DNA of 64,000 nucleotides from Burkholderia sp. WSM2230. GTDB lineage: Bacteria > Pseudomonadota > Gammaproteobacteria > Burkholderiales > Burkholderiaceae. The stretch spans positions 62,001-126,000 of the forward strand of contig NZ_AXAJ01000004.1 of the NCBI RefSeq assembly GCF_000472445.1. The letters are read 5' to 3'. This document shows positions 16,715-26,193 of this stretch, piece after piece. A program made the position numbers and the translations under genes. The notes beneath the pieces were generated by a model. That model saw only the letters and a list, made by a program, of their open reading frames with translations. It was not told the DNA's origin and did not search any database. How positions within the stretch are numbered: position 1 is the stretch's first letter; each line of letters starts with the position of its first letter.

Positions 16715-18177
16715 CCGCTTCCAGCAACGGCTTCTGGCGACACCAACAAGAACAACGCCTTTCCCTCGACGACATCACCGTCGTCGACAACTCCCTCCTC
16801 AAGCGTGCCGTCGGCGCCATGGCGCTCGGCAACGCAATGGAATGGTTCGACTTCGGCGTGTACAGCTACATCGCCGTCACGCTCGGCAAAGTGTTCTTCC
16901 CGTCGTCGAGCCCGTCCGCCCAGTTGATCGCGACCTTCGGCACGTTCGCCGCCGCGTTTCTGGTGCGCCCGGTCGGCGGCATGGTGTTCGGGCCGCTCGG
17001 CGACCGCATCGGCCGTCAGCGCGTGCTGGCGATGACCATGATCATGATGGCGCTCGGCACCTTCGCGATCGGCCTGATTCCGAGCTACGCGTCGATCGGC
17101 ATTCTTGCGCCGGCGCTGCTGCTCGTCGCGCGTCTCGTGCAAGGCTTTTCGACCGGCGGCGAATACGGCGGCGCCGCCACCTTCATTGCCGAGTTTTCGA
17201 CGGACAAGCGCCGGGGCTTCATGGGCAGCTTCCTTGAATTCGGCACGCTGATCGGCTACGTGCTCGGCGCGGGCACGGTTGCGGTGCTGACCGCAACGCT
17301 CTCCAACGACGCGCTGCTGTCGTGGGGCTGGCGTGTGCCGTTTCTGATCGCCGGTCCGCTTGGGCTCGTGGGTCTGTACATCCGCATGAAGCTCGAGGAA
17401 ACGCCCGCGTTCAAGAAGCAGGCCGAGCAACGCGAAGCCGAGGAAAAGGCGCTTCCCAAGCAGTCGTTCCGCCAGCTGCTCGTGCAGCAATGGAAGCCGC
17501 TGCTGTTGTGCGTCGGCCTTGTGCTGATCTTCAACGTCACCGACTACATGGCGCTCTCGTATCTGCCGAGCTATCTGTCGGCGACGCTGCACTTCAACGA
17601 ATCCCACGGTCTTTTCATCGTGTTGATCGTGATGGTGCTGATGATGCCGGCAACGCTCGCCGCGGGCCGTTTGTCGGACGCGATCGGTCGCAAACCGGTG
17701 ATGCTGCTCGGCTGCGTGGGTCTTTTCGCGCTGTCGATTCCCGCGCTGCTGCTGATCCGCATGGGCACAGTGCTGCCGGTGTTCGCCGGCCTGATGATTC
17801 TCGGCATGCTGCTGTCGTGCTTTACGGGCGTGATGCCGTCGGCACTGCCGGCGTTGTTCCCGACGAAGATCCGTTATGGCGCGCTTGCCATCGGCTTCAA
17901 CATTTCCGTGTCGCTGTTCGGCGGTACGACGCCGCTCGTGACCGCATGGCTCGTCGACCGCACCGGCAATCTGATGATGCCCGCGTATTACCTGATGGGC
18001 GCGTCGCTGATCGGCATCGTCTCCGTGGTCGCGCTGCGCGAAACCGCCCGCAAGCCGCTGCTCGGCTCGGGCCCGTGCGTCGCGACGCGCGCGGAAGCGC
18101 ACGCCGTGCTGCGCGGCGAGCGTGAAGCCGAAGAGATGGACGAACGTTACGCCGCGACCGCTACGGCGCGTGCGTGA
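16711..18177 (+). CDS. proP: ProP-type MFS osmolyte:proton symporter
   Basis: 488 residues with twelve predicted membrane segments. It closely follows E. coli ProP: LGNAMEWFDFGVYSY in TM1, the GDRIGRQRVLAMT loop, QGFSTGGEYGGAATFIAE, RRGFMGSFLEFG and LPALFPTKIRYGALA. ProP imports proline, glycine betaine and related solutes under osmotic stress. The TTG start is chosen because GGAG lies seven bases upstream and no in-frame ATG is close. The C-terminal tail is short and lacks the coiled coil that tunes osmosensing in E. coli ProP, so substrate range and regulation may differ. Confidence 0.88.
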   Translation: MTASSNGFWRHQQEQRLSLDDITVVDNSLLKRAVGAMALGNAMEWFDFGVYSYIAVTLGKVFFPSSSPSAQLIATFGTFAAAFLVRPVGGMVFGPLGDRIGRQRVLAMTMIMMALGTFAIGLIPSYASIGILAPALLLVARLVQGFSTGGEYGGAATFIAEFSTDKRRGFMGSFLEFGTLIGYVLGAGTVAVLTATLSNDALLSWGWRVPFLIAGPLGLVGLYIRMKLEETPAFKKQAEQREAEEKALPKQSFRQLLVQQWKPLLLCVGLVLIFNVTDYMALSYLPSYLSATLHFNESHGLFIVLIVMVLMMPATLAAGRLSDAIGRKPVMLLGCVGLFALSIPALLLIRMGTVLPVFAGLMILGMLLSCFTGVMPSALPALFPTKIRYGALAIGFNISVSLFGGTTPLVTAWLVDRTGNLMMPAYYLMGASLIGIVSVVALRETARKPLLGSGPCVATRAEAHAVLRGEREAEEMDERYAATATARA

Positions 18178-18227
18178 TCAAATGAGGCGCGGCGCGCTGC
18201 CGCGCTGTTCATGAGAATCTGTGCAAG

Positions 18228-18257
18228 ACGGGCCGGCTTTACAGCCGGCCCGTTTTT
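18228..18257 (+). terminator. Rho-independent terminator after proP
   Basis: ACGGGCCGGCT and AGCCGGCCCGT form a perfect 11-base-pair stem with a four-base loop, followed by a T run. It lies between convergent genes and ends proP transcription. Confidence 0.9.
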
Positions 18258-18745
18258 CATTTGATCAGCAGATCGAATCTCGCCGCCGCCCGCGCACCTT
18301 CGACAATCACAATGCCCGCCGAAACGGGCAACTTGAAACGCCGTGGTCCTGCACTGCCGGGATTGACGAAGAGCACACCGTCGCGTTCGCTGATCGACGG
18401 CTTGTGCGAATGGCCGGTCACCACCACGCCGATGCCCTCCTTGCGCGGATCGGCTGGCACGTCGGCGATGTCGTGCACGACCAGAATCGTGACTTGCTGC
18501 ACGGTGAGCGTCGCTTGGCTCGGCAGGGACGCGGCCCAGTCGCCGATGTCGTTATTGCCGCGCACGACTGTAAGCGGTGCGAGTTTCGCGAGCGCGTCGA
18601 GCACGGCCGGGTTGCAAATGTCGCCCGCATGGACGATGGCGTCGCAGCCCGCGAGATAGTCGAGCGCTTCCGGCCGCACGAGGTTGTGTGTGTCGGAGAT
18701 CAGGCCGATGCGGCTTGGCGGCGAACGATGTGTGGATGAGGTCAT
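18257..18745 (-). CDS. Metallophosphoesterase, MJ0936/YfcE-like
   Basis: 162-residue calcineurin-like phosphoesterase. Metal-binding motifs appear in order: GLISDTHN (residues 13-20), VHAGDI, VRGNND, a lone His in VVHD and GHSHKP. The length fits the small YfcE/MJ0936 group, which cleaves phosphodiesters in vitro; the natural substrate is unknown. Cytoplasmic, no signal peptide. It ends against the proP terminator and lies 36 bases downstream of the TMEM175-like gene, possibly in one transcript with it. Confidence 0.88.
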   Translation of the reverse strand: MTSSTHRSPPSRIGLISDTHNLVRPEALDYLAGCDAIVHAGDICNPAVLDALAKLAPLTVVRGNNDIGDWAASLPSQATLTVQQVTILVVHDIADVPADPRKEGIGVVVTGHSHKPSISERDGVLFVNPGSAGPRRFKLPVSAGIVIVEGARAAARFDLLIK

Positions 18746-18781
18746 GAAGACACTATCTCGCGAGCTTCAACGCGAGCACGC

Positions 18782-19357
18782 TCAGGTTTCCAGCACGTGT
18801 TCGATACGCCGGTCCGGCACCAGCCACCACGCGGCGGCGAGTGCGTACAGCGCCGCCGACAGCCAGGGCACAACGAACGCGAGCACGATGCCCGCCAGAT
18901 AGATGCCGACAGATACCCTGCCCTTGAAGTCGTTGCCGACCGCCTTTGCCAGTGTCGAATCGCGGCCATGCTGACGAACGAGCAAGCGCGTCAGAATGAA
19001 ATAGGCAATCGCCGACATGAAGAGCACGACGCCGTACATCGCGGTCGGCCAGGAAGCCAGATGATTTTCGCCGACCCAATGCGTGACAGCAGGTAGCAGC
19101 GACAGCCAGAAGAGCAGATGCAGATTGGCCCACAGCACCCCGCCGTTGACCTTCTGCACCGCATGGAACATGTGGTGATGGTTGTTCCAGTAAATGCCCA
19201 CGTAGATGAAGCTCAGCACATACGCGCCGAACACCGGCACGAGCGGCCGCAGCGCGGCCAGGTCGAAGCCTTCCGGCACCTTGATCTCGAGCACCATGAT
19301 CGTGATGATGATGGCGATCACGCCATCGCTGAAGGCTTCGACGCGTCCCTTGCCCAT
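18782..19357 (-). CDS. TMEM175-family (DUF1211) membrane protein
   Basis: 191 residues beginning MGKGRVEAFSDGVIAIIITIMVLEI. The RxxxFSDG motif at residues 5-11 is the signature of the TMEM175 family, whose characterised members are potassium-permeable channels. About six hydrophobic segments are visible, and an NHHHMFHAV stretch lies in the second or third. Channel activity is inferred from family only. It may be co-transcribed with the phosphoesterase downstream. Confidence 0.85.
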   Translation of the reverse strand: MGKGRVEAFSDGVIAIIITIMVLEIKVPEGFDLAALRPLVPVFGAYVLSFIYVGIYWNNHHHMFHAVQKVNGGVLWANLHLLFWLSLLPAVTHWVGENHLASWPTAMYGVVLFMSAIAYFILTRLLVRQHGRDSTLAKAVGNDFKGRVSVGIYLAGIVLAFVVPWLSAALYALAAAWWLVPDRRIEHVLET

Positions 19358-19453
19358 CGGCTGTTCCTCGAGTGAATGCGGGGTTGAATGTGCACCGCTC
19401 GGGATTATCCGCGATGCCAGGACGCCTTGTCGATCCGCGCCTCGCGGGCCGCG

Positions 19454-20854
19454 CTACTTCATGGGCCTCAGACCGTCGAGCAAAGTAGGAATCAACTCGC
19501 TGATGGTCGGATGAATGTGCATCGCGTATTGCAAGGTCGGATACGGCGCGCCCGCCGTCATGATGTCGATGAACGTGTGGATCGCCTCGTCGCCTTCTAT
19601 GCCGTGAATCGCCGCGCCGAGAATCTGCTTGCTGCGCGCATCGGCGAGCACCTTCATGAAGCCGTCGGTTTCGCCGCGTTCGCGCGCGCGGCCCACGCGC
19701 GACATGGGCATCGTCGCGATCAGTGCCTCGCGGCCGCTCTTGCGCACGTCTTCTTCGGAGAGCCCAACGCGCGCGAGCGGCGGATCGACGAATACCGCGT
19801 ACGCCATGACGCGCGTGTCGACCGTGCGCGCACCGCCGTCGAGCAGATTGGCCGCGACGATCTGGTAATCGTCATAAGACGTGTGGGTAAAAGCGCCGCG
19901 CCCGTTGATGTCGCCGATTGCCCACACGCCCGGCACGTTGGTGCGCAACTGGCTGTCCACAGGAATCGTGCCGTGCCGGTCTGTCTCGATGCCGGCGGCG
20001 GCAAGGCCGAGATCATCCGTATTCGGTTCGCGCCCGGTCGCGAACAGCAGGTGCGACGCCTCGAGCGCCGGCACGTTCTGCTCGAAGCCAATGCACACTT
20101 CATTCTCGCGATGCGGATGCGGCTCGACCCGCGAAGGCTGCATGCCGAAGCGAAACTCCACGCCTTCGCGTGCGAGTACCTTCTGCACCGACTCCGCGAG
20201 ATCGGCGTCCTCGCGCGTGAGTACGCGGTCCCCGCGCACCAGCACGGTCACTTCGCTGCCGAACCGGCGAAACACCTGCGCGAATTCGAGCGCGATATAA
20301 CTCCCGCCGACAATCACGAGCCGGCTCGGCAACTCGGTCAGCTCGAGCATGCTGGAGTTGGTGTAATAGCGGATTCGCTCTATACCTTCGAGCGGCGGCA
20401 CCACCGCGCGCGTGCCCGTATTGAGGAAGATTTCGCCGGCGCTCAGTTCGTGCAGCAGCGTGCCGTCCGGTCCGCTGATGGACAGCGCATGCGGTCCTGT
20501 GAAGCGTGCATGGCCGTTGAATACGGTGATGTTTTCCGTGCCGCGCAGCCATTGTTCGACGCCGTCGCGTGACTGCCCGATGATCTTGTCCTTGCGCGCC
20601 TTCACCGCCGAGAGTTCGACGTTGACCGCGCCGCTCACCAGCACGCCGAGCCGTGCAGCATGGCGCGCCACGTGCGCCGCGCGCGCGCTCGCCACATACG
20701 CCTTGGTCGGCGTGCAGCCGACGTTCACGCAAGTCCCGCCGAATGCCGCGCGTTCGATCACCGCCGTGCGGCGGCCGCTTTTGCCAAGACGAACGGCGAG
20801 CGGCGCACCGCCCTGCCCGGTGCCGATCACGACTGCGTCGAAGTGCTGTGCCAT
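19454..20854 (-). CDS. Pyridine nucleotide-disulfide oxidoreductase, mercuric-reductase-like
   Basis: 466-residue FAD flavoprotein. It has the FAD-binding GTGQGGAPLAVRLG, the redox-active disulfide GGTCVNVGCTPTK (Cys near residues 42 and 47), the NAD(P)-binding VIVGGSYIALEFAQVF, an FAD motif VWAIGDINGRGAFTHTS and the dimerisation His region HIHPTISELIPT. It lacks an N-terminal HMA metal-binding domain and a C-terminal Cys pair, so true mercuric reduction is unlikely despite usual naming. The substrate is unknown. Confidence 0.85.
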   Translation of the reverse strand: MAQHFDAVVIGTGQGGAPLAVRLGKSGRRTAVIERAAFGGTCVNVGCTPTKAYVASARAAHVARHAARLGVLVSGAVNVELSAVKARKDKIIGQSRDGVEQWLRGTENITVFNGHARFTGPHALSISGPDGTLLHELSAGEIFLNTGTRAVVPPLEGIERIRYYTNSSMLELTELPSRLVIVGGSYIALEFAQVFRRFGSEVTVLVRGDRVLTREDADLAESVQKVLAREGVEFRFGMQPSRVEPHPHRENEVCIGFEQNVPALEASHLLFATGREPNTDDLGLAAAGIETDRHGTIPVDSQLRTNVPGVWAIGDINGRGAFTHTSYDDYQIVAANLLDGGARTVDTRVMAYAVFVDPPLARVGLSEEDVRKSGREALIATMPMSRVGRARERGETDGFMKVLADARSKQILGAAIHGIEGDEAIHTFIDIMTAGAPYPTLQYAMHIHPTISELIPTLLDGLRPMK

Positions 20855-20995
20855 GGCGACTCTCCTCGCGGCTCGTATGCTGGTCGTTGCATCTTACGCC
20901 CAGTCGCCGCCAGGCTTGCGCCATGCTGCCAATTGCGGAGCGACTACCCGCAACGCCCCAGCGGCATCGTCATACCGGGTAACGCACAAGGCGGC

Positions 20996-23299
20996 TCAGC
21001 TCGCCGCGGGCACACACGCATCCGCCAGTGCGCGCGCATAGGCGCTCGCACCCACCGGCCGGCTGTACAGATAGCCCTGCTGCTTGTCGCAATCGATGGA
21101 TCGCAGAAACGCCGCCTGCTCGGGTGTCTCCACGCCTTCCGCGGTGACGTTCATGCCTAGCGAATGCGCCATTGCCACCACGGCCTGCGTGATCGCAATC
21201 GAATCGCGATGATCCGGCAAGCCCGCGACGAACGACCGGTCGATCTTGAGGTTGTGCAGCGGAAAGCGCTTCAGATACGACAGCGACGAATAGCCGGTGC
21301 CGAAGTCATCGACGGAAATGCGCACGCCGGTCGCGCTCAGTGCCTGCAGCATGGGCAGCACTGTGTCGCTGTCGCTCATCAGAAGCCGCTCGGTGATTTC
21401 GAGTTCGAGCGCCGCGGGCTCCAGCCCGGACTGGTCGAGACAGCGCCCGATCCGCTCGACGAGGCCGTCGTTGAACTGGCGCGGCGACAGATTCACCGCG
21501 ACAATCAGGTCGGGCGCGAGCGTACGCCGCCAGTGCGCCGCCTGCTTGCACGCGTGCGCGAGCACCCATTCCCCGATCTCCGCGATCAGGCCCGCGTCTT
21601 CCGCAACCGGAATGAACTCGACCGGCGAGACGTTGCCAAGCTCGCTGTTGTACCAGCGCAGCAGCGCCTCGGCGCCGATGGTCCGGCCGCCGTGACTGTC
21701 GACGATCGGCTGGTACACAAGGCTCAGCTCATTGGCCGCGAGCGCACGGCGCAGCGACTGCTCGATCACGAAGCGGCGCTGCAACTGCTGATTGAGCTCG
21801 GCGGTAAAGAACTGGAAGTTGTTACGGCCGCGCTGCTTCGCGTGATACATGGCCGAGTCGGCGTTGCGCATCAGCGTGGGCGCGTCCTGGCCGTCTTCGG
21901 GAAAGCGGCTGATGCCGATCGAAGCACCCAGGTAGTACTCGTTGTCCGCCACCGCGAACGGCACCGCGATCGCGTCGAGGATACGGCGGGCTAGCGCGAT
22001 CAACTGGTCGTTGCAGTCGCACGCGCTGACCACGATCACGAACTCGTCGCCGCCCACCCGCGCAAGCGTGTCTTCGTGGCGCACGCAACCGGCGAGCCGC
22101 TCGGCGACGCTCTTGAGCAACGCGTCGCCGGCTTCGTGACCGGCGGTGTCGTTGACCTTCTTGAAGCCGTCCAGATCGACGAACAGCACCGCGACACTCG
22201 TCATATCGCCGCTGCCGTTCGGGCCGCCGGGCGCGAACAGGCTGTTCATCCGCTCGGTCAGATAGGCGCGGTTGTAGAGGCCGGTGAGGGAATCGCGGGT
22301 GGCCAGGAATTTGAGCTGGCGCTGGGCTTCGCGCACCGGCCCGATATCGGTGAAAGAGATCAGCACGGAGTCGGGCTTGCTCTGGCCGGGCTTGAGGATC
22401 GGCACCACATTCTCGGTGACCCAGATCACTTCGCCGCTGACCAGTTCGATGGCGATTGTGACGTCGAGCATCGGTTTGCCGGTGGCGAACACCTGGTTGG
22501 TGGGCCGCTCGTCTTCCGCGACCGGCGAGCCGTCCTCGCGAAAGCCGCGCACCATCACGGTGCGAATGCTGCGTCCGATGATTTGCGGCCCCGTGCGCAG
22601 CATGCGCTGCGCACTCGGATTGCAGGCCAGCACGACGCCCGCGCGCGACTGCACGACGATGCCTTCGATCAGATGATCGACCACGAGCCGATGATGCTCC
22701 TCGCTGTGCGCGAGACGTTGCGCCATGGCGTCCTGATGCACGGCGAGCCCGACGCTGCGGCTGATGTCGCGCAGCATGGTCTCTTCCTGCGCGGTGGGCC
22801 GGCGCGGCTCGCGATAATAGACGGCAAACGCGCCCAGCACCGCGCCGGCGTCGTTTTCGAACGGCACCGACCAGCACGCGCGCAAGCCGAACGGCAACGC
22901 CAGCGCGCGGTAGTCCGCCCACAGCGGATCTGTCTCGATGTCCTCGACGACCACGAGGCGCCGCTCGTACATCGCCGTGCCGCACGAGCCCGCGCAAGGA
23001 CCGATCGTCGCGCCGTCGATCGCCGCGCTGAAGCGCTTGGGCAGCGACGGCGCGCCGCCCATGCGCACATGCATGCCGTCTTCATCGAGCAGCAGGATCG
23101 AGCACGACGCGCCCGCGCCCAGCAGCGCTTCCGCGCGGCGACACACCTCGTCCAGCACTTCCGGCAACGGCGTATTGCGGGTGATGAGCCTCAACACGCT
23201 GCGCTCCGACGCCAGCACCTCTTCGGCCAGATCCGGCCGGTAACGGCAATCCTCGGGCGTCGCTCCCATCTCCATACGTGATGTCGCTTCGCGGTTCAT
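20996..23299 (-). CDS. GAF-PAS-GGDEF-EAL cyclic-di-GMP signalling protein
   Basis: 767 residues if started at 23299 (MNREATSRMEMG). Domain order is GAF (about 40-190), PAS (about 195-310), GGDEF (about 325-490) and EAL (about 505-760). The diguanylate cyclase motif reads GGDEF near residue 415 and the phosphodiesterase motif EALLRW near 540, with DDFGTGYSSLSYLK later, so both halves look catalytically competent. No membrane segment: cytoplasmic. Which activity dominates cannot be told. An upstream start adding 30 residues is possible but less likely. Confidence 0.88.
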   Translation of the reverse strand: MNREATSRMEMGATPEDCRYRPDLAEEVLASERSVLRLITRNTPLPEVLDEVCRRAEALLGAGASCSILLLDEDGMHVRMGGAPSLPKRFSAAIDGATIGPCAGSCGTAMYERRLVVVEDIETDPLWADYRALALPFGLRACWSVPFENDAGAVLGAFAVYYREPRRPTAQEETMLRDISRSVGLAVHQDAMAQRLAHSEEHHRLVVDHLIEGIVVQSRAGVVLACNPSAQRMLRTGPQIIGRSIRTVMVRGFREDGSPVAEDERPTNQVFATGKPMLDVTIAIELVSGEVIWVTENVVPILKPGQSKPDSVLISFTDIGPVREAQRQLKFLATRDSLTGLYNRAYLTERMNSLFAPGGPNGSGDMTSVAVLFVDLDGFKKVNDTAGHEAGDALLKSVAERLAGCVRHEDTLARVGGDEFVIVVSACDCNDQLIALARRILDAIAVPFAVADNEYYLGASIGISRFPEDGQDAPTLMRNADSAMYHAKQRGRNNFQFFTAELNQQLQRRFVIEQSLRRALAANELSLVYQPIVDSHGGRTIGAEALLRWYNSELGNVSPVEFIPVAEDAGLIAEIGEWVLAHACKQAAHWRRTLAPDLIVAVNLSPRQFNDGLVERIGRCLDQSGLEPAALELEITERLLMSDSDTVLPMLQALSATGVRISVDDFGTGYSSLSYLKRFPLHNLKIDRSFVAGLPDHRDSIAITQAVVAMAHSLGMNVTAEGVETPEQAAFLRSIDCDKQQGYLYSRPVGASAYARALADACVPAAS

Positions 23300-23551
23300 A
23301 TATGCGCCCCCCAACCCAACATCGGCAAGATTATGTAAGCAGCGCACCAGGGTATACCCGTTGACTGCCCAGATATTTTCCCTGCGCACACCGCCTGCGC
23401 GCCGTGCCTTGCACTATCGCGACATACACCGCGCCGCGCAAGGAAACATCTGGTAATCACTTGCCGGGACTGCTGCCTGTTCCGGCGTCTGCATGACGCG
23501 CGATTGGACGATCATCCGCTGCATGAGCAACCTCGCATCGCGTGAATCGTC

Positions 23552-24151
23552 ATGAAAATCGTCCGCCCCGTTATGCTCGCCGCGCTGCTGATCGTGCATC
23601 CGTTCGCTCAGGCCGCGAGCTTCGATTGCAGCAAGGGACGCTCTCTCACCGAAAAGATGATCTGCAACGACCCCGCGCTGTCGCGTCTCGACGATACGCT
23701 GGGGCAACTCTACTGGAAAGCGCGACGAAAAGTGAGCGACCGACGCGCCTTCATCACCGACAGCGACAGCAAATGGGCGTGGCGCGAGGCCAACTGCCGC
23801 GACGCCGCGTGTCTTGGGACGTGGTATGGCACGCGTATCGACGAGTTGCAGCAAGTGCTTGCGGGCATGCAGCGAAGCCCCGCGGCGGCGAGTGAAACGA
23901 TCTCTGCCACCGCCGCGCCAGCGCATTCCGGCAACGAACCTGGGCTCGCGCAACCGCAGCGGCGAAGCAAGCCGCCGGTGCCCGTGCCTTCTACCGCCGA
24001 CACCGCGATGCTTCAGTGCACGGCCGCGCATCCGGGTCTTGTGATCGGCGAGCAGTGCCCGAACGTGATCGGGCAGAGCGGCAGTCCGTGGAAATACCGG
24101 CCGCATGGCGGCGACTGGTTCTGCGGCGTCGCGATGTTGGACCGCACGTGA
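23552..24151 (+). CDS. Exported LprI/DUF1311-like protein
   Basis: 199 residues with a Sec signal peptide (cleavage probably after FAQA, residue 21). The mature N-terminus carries the DUF1311 pattern FDCSKGRSLTEKMICNDPALSRLDDTLGQLY cut here by wording only: paired Cys near 26 and 38 and an RLDDTLGQLYWKA helix, then CRDAACL. A Pro/Ala-rich linker leads to a short C-terminal region with three more Cys. Related domains inhibit lysozyme in mycobacterial LprI; that activity is only a possibility here. It stands divergent from the c-di-GMP protein. Confidence 0.7.
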   Translation: MKIVRPVMLAALLIVHPFAQAASFDCSKGRSLTEKMICNDPALSRLDDTLGQLYWKARRKVSDRRAFITDSDSKWAWREANCRDAACLGTWYGTRIDELQQVLAGMQRSPAAASETISATAAPAHSGNEPGLAQPQRRSKPPVPVPSTADTAMLQCTAAHPGLVIGEQCPNVIGQSGSPWKYRPHGGDWFCGVAMLDRT

Positions 24152-24203
24152 GCAAGGATCGGCGCGACGTGGTTCGCGGCTTTGTTCGCAACTTCGTCAT
24201 CAA

Positions 24204-24548
24204 TCAGTGAAGCCTCGGCGGCACGTCCGCATCCGGCGACTCCGGGTCGGGCTCGCCGTCCTCCGTGGGCCCGCCCGCGCCGAACAGCCCGGCGCATACA
24301 TCGCGGCCCGTGTCCGTGAGACGCGCGGTGCCCGCGCCCTCTTCGTCGAACGTCGTCTGCACGAGGCCGCCATCGACGAGCACCGTCAACTGCCGCCGCA
24401 GCACACTCATCGGCACGTTGGCCTGCTTCGACAGCTTCGCGAGCGACCACGCGCCGCCGGGCATCGTCCGCGCGGGCCTTTCGCTTTGCGCGCGCCACAG
24501 TTGCCCGAGCACGGCGAGCAGCAACGGGTCGATTTCATCGTCATCCAT
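24204..24548 (-). CDS. Small winged-helix (MarR/HTH-type) DNA-binding protein
   Basis: 114 residues. The segment [24 protein letters not shown] (shown in two pieces: [12 protein letters not shown] and [12 protein letters not shown]) looks like a helix-turn-helix, followed by a [18 protein letters not shown] wing. The C-terminal 30 residues are acidic and Pro-rich. Probably a cytoplasmic regulator; no ligand-binding domain is present. It lies downstream of, and in the same direction as, the MocR gene. Confidence 0.6.
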   Translation of the reverse strand: MDDDEIDPLLLAVLGQLWRAQSERPARTMPGGAWSLAKLSKQANVPMSVLRRQLTVLVDGGLVQTTFDEEGAGTARLTDTGRDVCAGLFGAGGPTEDGEPDPESPDADVPPRLH

Positions 24549-24605
24549 TCATGTCTCCCTGTTTTATCCGCCGAGCGCATTTCTGCACGCCGCGACGGTA
24601 CTGCT

Positions 24606-26048
24606 TCACGCCATCTGGGCCACCAGCTCGCCGAGTGTTTTTAGCGCCGCCTCGCTTTGCGCCGTCCACGGATAGCTGTAGTTGAGCCGGATGAAGTGGC
24701 GGAAATGGTTGCGTGTCGAAAACATCATGCCGGGCCCGACGGTGATGCTGCGCGCGAGCGCCGCCTGATACAGCTTCATCGAATCGACGCGCTCAGGCAA
24801 CTCCACCCACAGCACGTAGCCGCCCTGCGGCGCCGAGATGCGCGTGCCGGCCGGAAAAAAACGCCGCACCATCGCGCTCATGATGCTCGCCTGCTGGCGA
24901 TAAACCTTGCGAACGTGCCGCAGATGCCGGTCGTAGCCGTCCTGACGCAGATAATCGGCCACGGCGACCTGCGGCACGGAAGGCGTCGTCAGTGTGTTGA
25001 GAAACTTGAGCTTCTCGACCTGCGCGCGATAACGCCCGGGCAGCGCCCAGCCTATCCGGTACGACGCGGTCAGGCTCTTCGAAAACGACGCGCAATGCAG
25101 CACCAGCCCCTGCGTGTCGAAGCTTTTCAATGTCGACGGCCGCGTCTCGCCAAAATACAGCTCCTGATAGACATCGTTTTCGATCACGGGAATCTGATGC
25201 GAGGCGAGCAGTTCCACGAGTTGCCGCTTGCGCGCGTCCGGCATCTGGAAGCCGAGCGGGTTCTGGAAGTTCGGCATCACCATGCACGCGGCGACCTTCT
25301 GTCTCGCGATCACCTGCGCCAATGCGTCGATGTCGATGCCGTCGACAGGATGAGTCGCCACCTCGATCGCCCGCATGCCCAGCCGCTCGATGGCATGCAG
25401 CATCGCGTAATAAGTCGGCGATTCGACGGCCACCGTGTCGCCGGGTTTCGCGACCGCCTGCAGGCTGAGATTGATGGCCTCCGTCGCACCGAGCGTGATG
25501 ACGAGTTCACCGGGATCGACAGGCATGCCGTTCTCGGCGTAGCGGCGCGCGATCTGCCGGATCAGTTCCGGGTTGCCGGGCGGCAGATCGTCGATCAGGT
25601 TCCAGCTTGCCTGACGGCGCGCAATTGCGTTCGCATACTGATTGATGCGCCGCCAGGGAAAGAGCGAAGGATCCGGATACGGCGAGCCGAACGGCACGGC
25701 GTCCTGCGCACGGATGCTGCGCAGTGTCGAGAGCACGAGGCGGCTCACGTCGACTTCGGCGGCAACGGGCGTTATGGGCGTTGCCGGCGGCATGATTTTG
25801 CCGTCCACGCGCCGCGTCTCGGGCCTGAACGCACTGAGCGCCGCTTCGCGCACGAAAAAACCCGACTGCGGACGCGTTTCGACGATGCCCCGGCTTTCCA
25901 GTAGCGCGTAAGCATGCAGCACGGTCTTGATGCTGACGCCATGCTGCTGACTGGCCTGGCGCACCGACGGAATACGCTCGCCCGCCGCAAACACGCCGCG
26001 GCGCACGGCTTCGGTGATCTCGTCGGCGAGCTTTTCGTAGAGTTTCAA
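24606..26048 (-). CDS. MocR-type (GntR/aminotransferase fusion) transcriptional regulator
   Basis: 480 residues. The N-terminal GntR winged helix (residues 1-70, YEKLADEITEAVRRGVF and RIPSVRQASQQHGVS) is fused to a class-I aminotransferase-like domain. The PLP lysine is in CASFSKSLTASYRIGW, and NLIDDLPPGNPELIRQIARR and PNFQNPLGF are fold hallmarks. MocR regulators sense PLP or amino-acid-derived ligands and usually control a neighbouring divergent gene, here the molybdopterin oxidoreductase. The ligand is not predictable. Confidence 0.9.
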   Translation of the reverse strand: MKLYEKLADEITEAVRRGVFAAGERIPSVRQASQQHGVSIKTVLHAYALLESRGIVETRPQSGFFVREAALSAFRPETRRVDGKIMPPATPITPVAAEVDVSRLVLSTLRSIRAQDAVPFGSPYPDPSLFPWRRINQYANAIARRQASWNLIDDLPPGNPELIRQIARRYAENGMPVDPGELVITLGATEAINLSLQAVAKPGDTVAVESPTYYAMLHAIERLGMRAIEVATHPVDGIDIDALAQVIARQKVAACMVMPNFQNPLGFQMPDARKRQLVELLASHQIPVIENDVYQELYFGETRPSTLKSFDTQGLVLHCASFSKSLTASYRIGWALPGRYRAQVEKLKFLNTLTTPSVPQVAVADYLRQDGYDRHLRHVRKVYRQQASIMSAMVRRFFPAGTRISAPQGGYVLWVELPERVDSMKLYQAALARSITVGPGMMFSTRNHFRHFIRLNYSYPWTAQSEAALKTLGELVAQMA

Positions 26049-26193
26049 GGACGTGGCTCAAGGAAAGGGAACCTCTCGCGCGCCAGTCTATGACAAAACG
26101 CAAGGAGCCAGAACTGTACCCCTTCCCTTTTTGTTTTTCTGTATGCTGCACTGCGATTGGAACACAGTAGGCTTGTCACATCGGCTAAAGGCC
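26049..26193. promoter_or_regulatory. Shared regulatory region between MocR regulator and oxidoreductase
   Basis: This 145-base divergent spacer carries ACTGTACC at 26113-26120 and a similar TCTGTATG at 26138-26145, a 25-base spacing near two and a half helical turns. A pyrimidine-rich stretch separates them. Repeats of this kind are typical of MocR targets, but the match is weak. Confidence 0.35.

Noticed and set aside
16501-18102. 533-codon frame antisense to proP
   Set aside because: Very rich in Arg, Gln, His and Glu, with no family features, and opposite a clear transporter.
19454-20854. Mercuric reductase (merA)
   Set aside because: The N-terminal metal-binding domain and C-terminal Cys pair are missing and no mer genes are nearby, so only a general disulfide oxidoreductase name is kept.
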